From NCBI GenBank assembly GCA_011033025.1, contig WFMF01000049.1:248001-312000 (forward strand): a DNA stretch of 64,000 bases, written 5' to 3'. Position 1 is the first letter of the stretch. Each line of letters starts with the position of its first letter. The position numbers and the translations under genes are program-made. The stretch is from Beroe forskalii. Its lineage: Eukaryota; Ctenophora; Nuda; Beroida; Beroidae. Positions 59,066-64,000 of the stretch are shown piece after piece. The notes beneath the pieces were generated by a model that was not told the origin of the DNA, did no database searches, and saw only the letters and a list, made by a program, of their open reading frames with translations.

Positions 59066-59722
59066 ATAAAAACGGGCCATTATGATATGTTTAATCTGAA
59101 AAATATGAATGCTTAAATTTACATACACAGTAGGTAAGTAGGTATGTATTGCTAAGTGCAAAATATGAAATAGAAAATTTTCAGGAGTCAAGTTAGAACA
59201 CATTTTGTACAGATGTGAATCAAGGTCAGGGTGGGGCTGCTATGTGTAACTTAATTAGTTTAGAGTGTACATGTTATCATAACATACGGCGAATATTTTA
59301 TTAACACGGCGAAATATTTTCTAGGGCGAATACTTTCCAAACACGGCGAATTATTCTCTAAGAATGAATGTGTTACCCAGTAGGCGAATATTTTCCAAAC
59401 ACGGCGAATTATTCTCTAAGAATGAATGTGTTACCCAGTAGGCGAATATTTTCCTAACACGGCGAAATAGAGTCTACGAAGATTGTTTATAAAACAGGCG
59501 AATAATTGCTTAGCATTGCGTTTGTTTACAAACATGCGACCACTTTGGCGAATATAATGCTAGTGTGGCGAATATTACCCTGCACTTTACACGCATTCTT
59601 AGAAAGTTAACGCATAGGGTGTGGCCTGTGGCGAATATCATCTTAACAATGCGATCATTTTTATAGTGTGGCGAATTCAATACCTAGTGTGGCGTTGTTC
59701 TAATCTGGCAGGGGGCTTATAT
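59066..59722. repeat. Outer right arm of the TTCGCC inverted repeat
   Basis: Reverse complement of the left arms (50807-51106 and 53086-53735), ending CTAATCTGGCAGGGGGCTTATA. Best match is to the inner left arm over about 640 bp. Confidence 0.92.
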
Positions 59723-59976
59723 AATAGCTTTGGACGCAAAAGGGCGATTCAACATTCATGACATTGGCAATTTCACCAAGTTACGTCGTTGCATAAATAC
59801 ACCATTTCGAACGGCACGTTATCATAATATCATAGCTTAACGTAGGCATGGCTTTGGAATCGATATTGGTCAGAAAATGTCGTTATTATAGCTCCCGCAA
59901 TGACTTAAATTGTTGAGAGTGAAGACGTGATTTCAGATCACGTCTGCATTCTCAGAACAGCGTTTTACCACTCTCA

Positions 59977-60390
59977 GCATTTTCCTTGTGTTTGAATAAT
60001 GTGCGTAATTAAGCAGAGAATTGTGAACTAATGACATCAAAATACTGTTAAAATGTCAAAGTCCATCGCAACGAAAAGTTTTGCAGCTATCAGATAATGT
60101 CTTCACAATCAGATCAGTGCTTCGCCACTTTCAGAGCAGAGACGTGATTTGAAAATCACGTCTCCGCGCTGAGCGTGGCAAAATGCTGATCTGAGCGTGC
60201 AGACGTGATCTGAAATCACATCTCCACTCTGAAAGTGGTAAAACACTGATCTGAGTGTGAGGACATTGTCTGATGGCTGCGACACTTTTCGTTGCGATGC
60301 ACTGTGACATTTTGATGGTATTTTGGTGTCATTGGTTTAGTATTCTTTGCTTAATTACGCTCATTATTCAAACACAAGGAAAATTTTTAT
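59977..60390. repeat. Palindromic element with GACGTGATNTGAAATCACGTC core
   Basis: ATTTTCCTTGTGTTTGAATAATG...CTTAATTA on the left is mirrored on the right with scattered mismatches; arms are about 190 bp. The centre holds repeated AGACGTGATTTGAAAATCACGTCT hairpins and CTGATCTGAGYGTG units. A related hairpin lies at 59920-59945. It is a foldback/MITE without coding sequence. Confidence 0.85.
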
Positions 60391-60556
60391 AAGTGCATTT
60401 TAAATTATAATATTTTATTTTTGTAAGTGCCGTATCTGAGTGTAATATACTTGGCTGATCTTTGGTCAGCAAGGCAGTCATCACGAATACCTCGGTCTTT
60501 TATTTTGGGGCATGTACTTCTTACCCAGCGCACAGTGATGTGCAATCACTAATCAC

Positions 60557-60726
60557 CTTAAACAAATCAATGAACGAAACGAACTCGCTAAGTAGATTCA
60601 TGCCATGCTGTGAGACGATACAAAATTGATAAGGTATAGTTTCGGGAAAAAGTATGCCGGTGATGGAAGACATGATTTGGTACTCCTGAAATTTGGGATC
60701 GGCGAGGTGCTGACTGTGTTCTGTCA
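60557..60726 (-). CDS. Possible internal exon of an unknown gene
   Basis: Between a CCCCCAG acceptor and a TTTAAG|GTGATT donor lies an open frame with protein-like sequence: EHSQHLADPKFQEYQIMSSI, ILFPETIPYQFCIVSQHG and LLSEFVSFIDLFK. No neighbouring exon or family was recognised. Confidence 0.35.
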
Positions 60727-60759
60727 CTGGGGGTTTGACATGCAATTATAGGGTGAGTA

Positions 60760-62145
60760 CACTAATTGATAAATTACTTCTAAACATACATACAATGTGT
60801 TGCATGCATGACTCAGAATTAATACTTTAAAATGTATAAAATACAAAAAAATGAATTTATTATGAATAATAGAAGTTGAAAACATAAAATAGAAGTTGAA
60901 AACATAAAATAGGACATAGATCCTAATTTCAACAAAATTAATCATCAACTCATGTGATACCAAGAACCCCAATCACATTCTTTCCGTCCTTGGCTGAAAC
61001 CATGGGTCACTGGTTGAGAAAATGGAGTCACTTGGATCAACAAGTGATTTCTACCATCAAGATAAGCACCAGAAAACACCAAATGTTGCATATTATTAAT
61101 TAATGACTCTGCCTTGACAAAATCATCTCAGCAAGTCAAACAGTGCTCTGTGCAGAACTTTAGGCAGCTTGAGTCTGTTTCTAGGTCTCACCAAATTAAC
61201 AAAGACTGCAGTTTCTAGGTTTAGTATGCTCATGTGGCTTAGCACAGTTGGAATAATATATAACTCCCTAACAGTATATAACTCCCAAACACTTTCATAA
61301 TTCCCTGACATCCTGAAATCAGAACCCTATTGTTTGAATGTTCTAATGCTACAGTTTCCCCTATTACCTTGAAATCAGAATCCCACAACTAGAACTCCCA
61401 GATAACCCTGAAATCAGAATTCAATAATATATAAGCTTTTTGTTTGAACAAAATAAAATGAAATAAAATAAATGTCATGCAGCTGACAACTGTTTCTATG
61501 ATTCACTTCCAGACCAAATTAAGTATAGAAAATTAACATCAGGAAAAAAGCAAGCCTACAGCTAACAAATTTACCAGATTCTTATGATTTATGGAACTCA
61601 CAAACTTACGAAATTATGAAGAGTTAAAAAGCTTTGCCATGAACATGCATAAAAATAAATACTTGAGAATAAATGAAACTTATTCTGTTTCATTGTATTG
61701 CCTGTGATAAAGATGGAGGATCCTTAAATTGAGATTTAATAATTTTTTTTTCAAAATCAAAATCTAATTAACATGATCCAACTTAAATTGCAGTAGTGAC
61801 TTCACTAGACTTTCATATTGAATGAGTGACGTAACATAAATCTTGAAATTATGAATAAACAATATGTAATATTAGACTTATCGTACATTATCATCCGGGA
61901 TAATATCTGGTAAAATATCATGAAACCATGATTCATCAGCAAATGAAACTTTATAATTAGTCAGGTCAAATCTGCCTAAAATTGGACGAAAATGTGGACA
62001 AATTCTACACCAAGCGATTTTGGTTGTTTTCTATGGTTTTTTGCATGAAAAATCGATCTAGAAACTTTCCAGAACTTTCCAGCGTGGGGAAAGTGCCGAA
62101 AAATCGATTTTAAGTTGAGCGGCAGCCGGCGACTTATGAAAATTC
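60760..62145. other. Unassigned AT-rich region
   Basis: No gene, RNA or clear repeat was recognised, except short direct copies of AGAAGTTGAAAACATAAAAT near 60868. Confidence 0.4.
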
Positions 62146-62625
62146 GTATCTCAGTCCAGGAAGGTCGTAGAGACTTCGTTTTGGGCGCAAAAATTGCAAT
62201 GGCCATGTTTATATACGACTTGTCAATAAACATATGCCCTAAAATGCTCACAAACCGAGTTATGGGCGAAAAACTGATTTTGGGCCCTTGCGAGCCATCG
62301 CTGATTTTTGTAACTGGTCCAGGAAGCGTAAAGACTTCGTTTGGGCGCAAACAAATCGGAATGACCATGTTTATATACGACTTGTTCATAAAAATATGCC
62401 CTAAAATGCTCACAAACCGAGTTATGGGCGAAAAACTGATTTTTGGGCCCCTGCGAGCCATTGCTGTGGCGATTTTTGTTACTTGGTCCAGGAAGGTCGT
62501 AGAGACTTCGTTTTTGGCGCAATCAAATCGGAATGACCATGTTTATATACGACTTGTTCATAAACATATGCCCTAAAATGCTCACAAACCGAGTTATGGG
62601 CGAAAAACTGATTTTTGGAGATTTA
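62146..62625. repeat. Three tandem copies of a unit of about 170 bp
   Basis: TCCAGGAAGGTCGTAGAGACTTCG, ACCATGTTTATATACGACTTG and CATATGCCCTAAAATGCTCA recur three times in the same order. The spacing is close to a multiple of three, which opens frames on both strands. It may be a satellite monomer. Confidence 0.9.
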
Positions 62626-64000
62626 GTTAGGATTTAATTGCTTAGATGAATTTCCCCACATTAGTGATTTACCCCCAAAAACTCAATAACTCTAAATCAA
62701 AGTCTATCATCTGATCCATTCTTCACAAGTCTCTTCATACCATATCAATATTGAATTGAATATCATCAAATTATAAGCTGCAGAAATATATCCTAACCTC
62801 TTTCATATGGGGTCAGGACTAGATAAACAATCATACATATTATTCAAGCACTGTGACTCCATTCATCAACAGCTGCACGTTCTAGTTCCTGATAGAATAT
62901 TCTAATGTAAGGCTCAATAATGTGTATCTGTACTGGTTAGTTATGCAGCTTGTTGCTGACCTCAAATAACTTTCTGTATGATTAGCCTGGGACTGAATGT
63001 GGGGCTGGACAGGCAGATGCCTGCAACCTCCCTTTTATTTCAACGTTCAAATTCAGGTTTTAATAGCTTTATATTAAGATATTCCACACAATTATAGCAA
63101 TCATTGATCTTTCACCTCTACTGAACTCTTTCTTTTTTCTACCCCTTCCCTCTAAACTGTGTTGCTCAGGAATCCCGAGTCCTGGGTGGCCCAGCCTTGC
63201 AGTTGTAAGCTGTGAGGGGTAATGTGGGCCGAAACCCAACGTTTCCTTTGTCACCTGCTGATGGTACACCTACATCGCAGATGGCAGGAGACCTTACAAC
63301 TGTAGGGTAACCGCTGATGATTCACAGTTTAGTCTCTTCCGCCTCTCATGTCAATCCTTGAATTAGAAAATCGATATGCAGTATTTTGTTATGTTTGTAG
63401 TTTACCCATACACCTCTATAGATAAGACATTGGATTTAATAAGACCTGTCAGAAACCCGTATAAAACCTGTTTAAAAACCCGTCGTGAACCGATGTCAAA
63501 AAGGTAAAACCCGTCGTGAGCATGTTCAGCATAGCACAAACCAGCGCTGAGTAGCTGCCACCCAATTTTATTGTCGAGGCACAGATTCTCTGGTTATTTT
63601 TTGCCTGCAAATTTCATTAAAATGGGACAGAACTGCAACAACACCTTTTTACTAGCAAATTTGGGACAAAAAAGTAATAGAGAGAATTTAATGTCAACAT
63701 TTAGCAGAGCAGCGCATGTGTCATGTACTGTACTTATATGTGTAAGAGTGTATTAGTGTATACTTATGCTTTATGTATACTTTTTGGTTTGTGTATACTG
63801 TGATGAGAATTGATGAGAGGACGTGGTGAATTAGGGTGTGGTCAATTCTGATAAATTATTCTGATCAATCGGTGGATCTGATTGGTGATCGTGTGCTATA
63901 GCATTATTTGATGCATTTGCCGTGCGTGTTTTTCTGTACAAAAGTACAATATATGGGTACCAATTACCAATATACACTCTCTGGTACATTCATATAACAC
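62626..64000. other. Unassigned terminal region
   Basis: No gene, RNA or transposon ends were recognised up to the window edge. Confidence 0.4.

Overview
The window is eukaryotic nuclear DNA, almost certainly from an invertebrate animal. Its genes have GT-AG introns and read clearly as metazoan orthologues: ribosomal proteins S20 and L17, molybdopterin synthase large subunit, an RNF126/RNF115-type RING ligase, a DXO/Rai1 decapping nuclease, an HMCES-type DNA-protein crosslink protein and a TGN38/TGOLN2-like Golgi protein. The species cannot be named from this sequence. Genes fill a small part of the window. The rest is AT-rich non-coding DNA crowded with non-autonomous DNA transposons, a tRNA-derived SINE, foldbacks, minisatellites and recent duplications.

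Layout. 1-3418 is one copy of a direct repeat whose second copy is 33156-37145. Each copy carries a transposon the other lacks. 3430-5703 is a decayed DXO-like gene and 15738-18060 is the same segment inverted with the reading frame intact. 7173-8029 (minus) holds HMCES exons without a recognisable 3' half. 10315-15011 (minus) is a complete five-exon RING ligase gene whose last exon is tandemly duplicated and whose second intron is packed with a 7-bp minisatellite, a hAT-like element and a SINE. 19384-26754 is the gene-dense plus-strand block: RPS20, RPL17, TGOLN2-like, MOCS2B. 28-33 kb holds TIR elements, tRNA-like sequences and a frameshifted, unrecognised gene on the minus strand. 37-40.3 kb is GC-rich repeats and very long palindromes. 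40957-41990 is a last exon followed by about 19 copies of a 45-bp repeat that copies its splice acceptor. 46783-48530 holds exons of an unrecognised plus-strand gene.

The most unusual region is 50.8-59.7 kb. Long inverted arms full of TTCGCC motifs flank 3.6 kb of ACTCG/ACTCGACG satellite. This is a candidate for a large undescribed element with a satellite core. The left part of this region is also tandemly duplicated (48706-51106 and 51107-53374).

The genes do not form one pathway. The two ribosomal protein genes lie on the same strand about 330 bp apart. Several duplications differ by allele-like insertions or single-base indels, so collapsed or mis-joined haplotypes and long-read indel errors must be kept in mind throughout.
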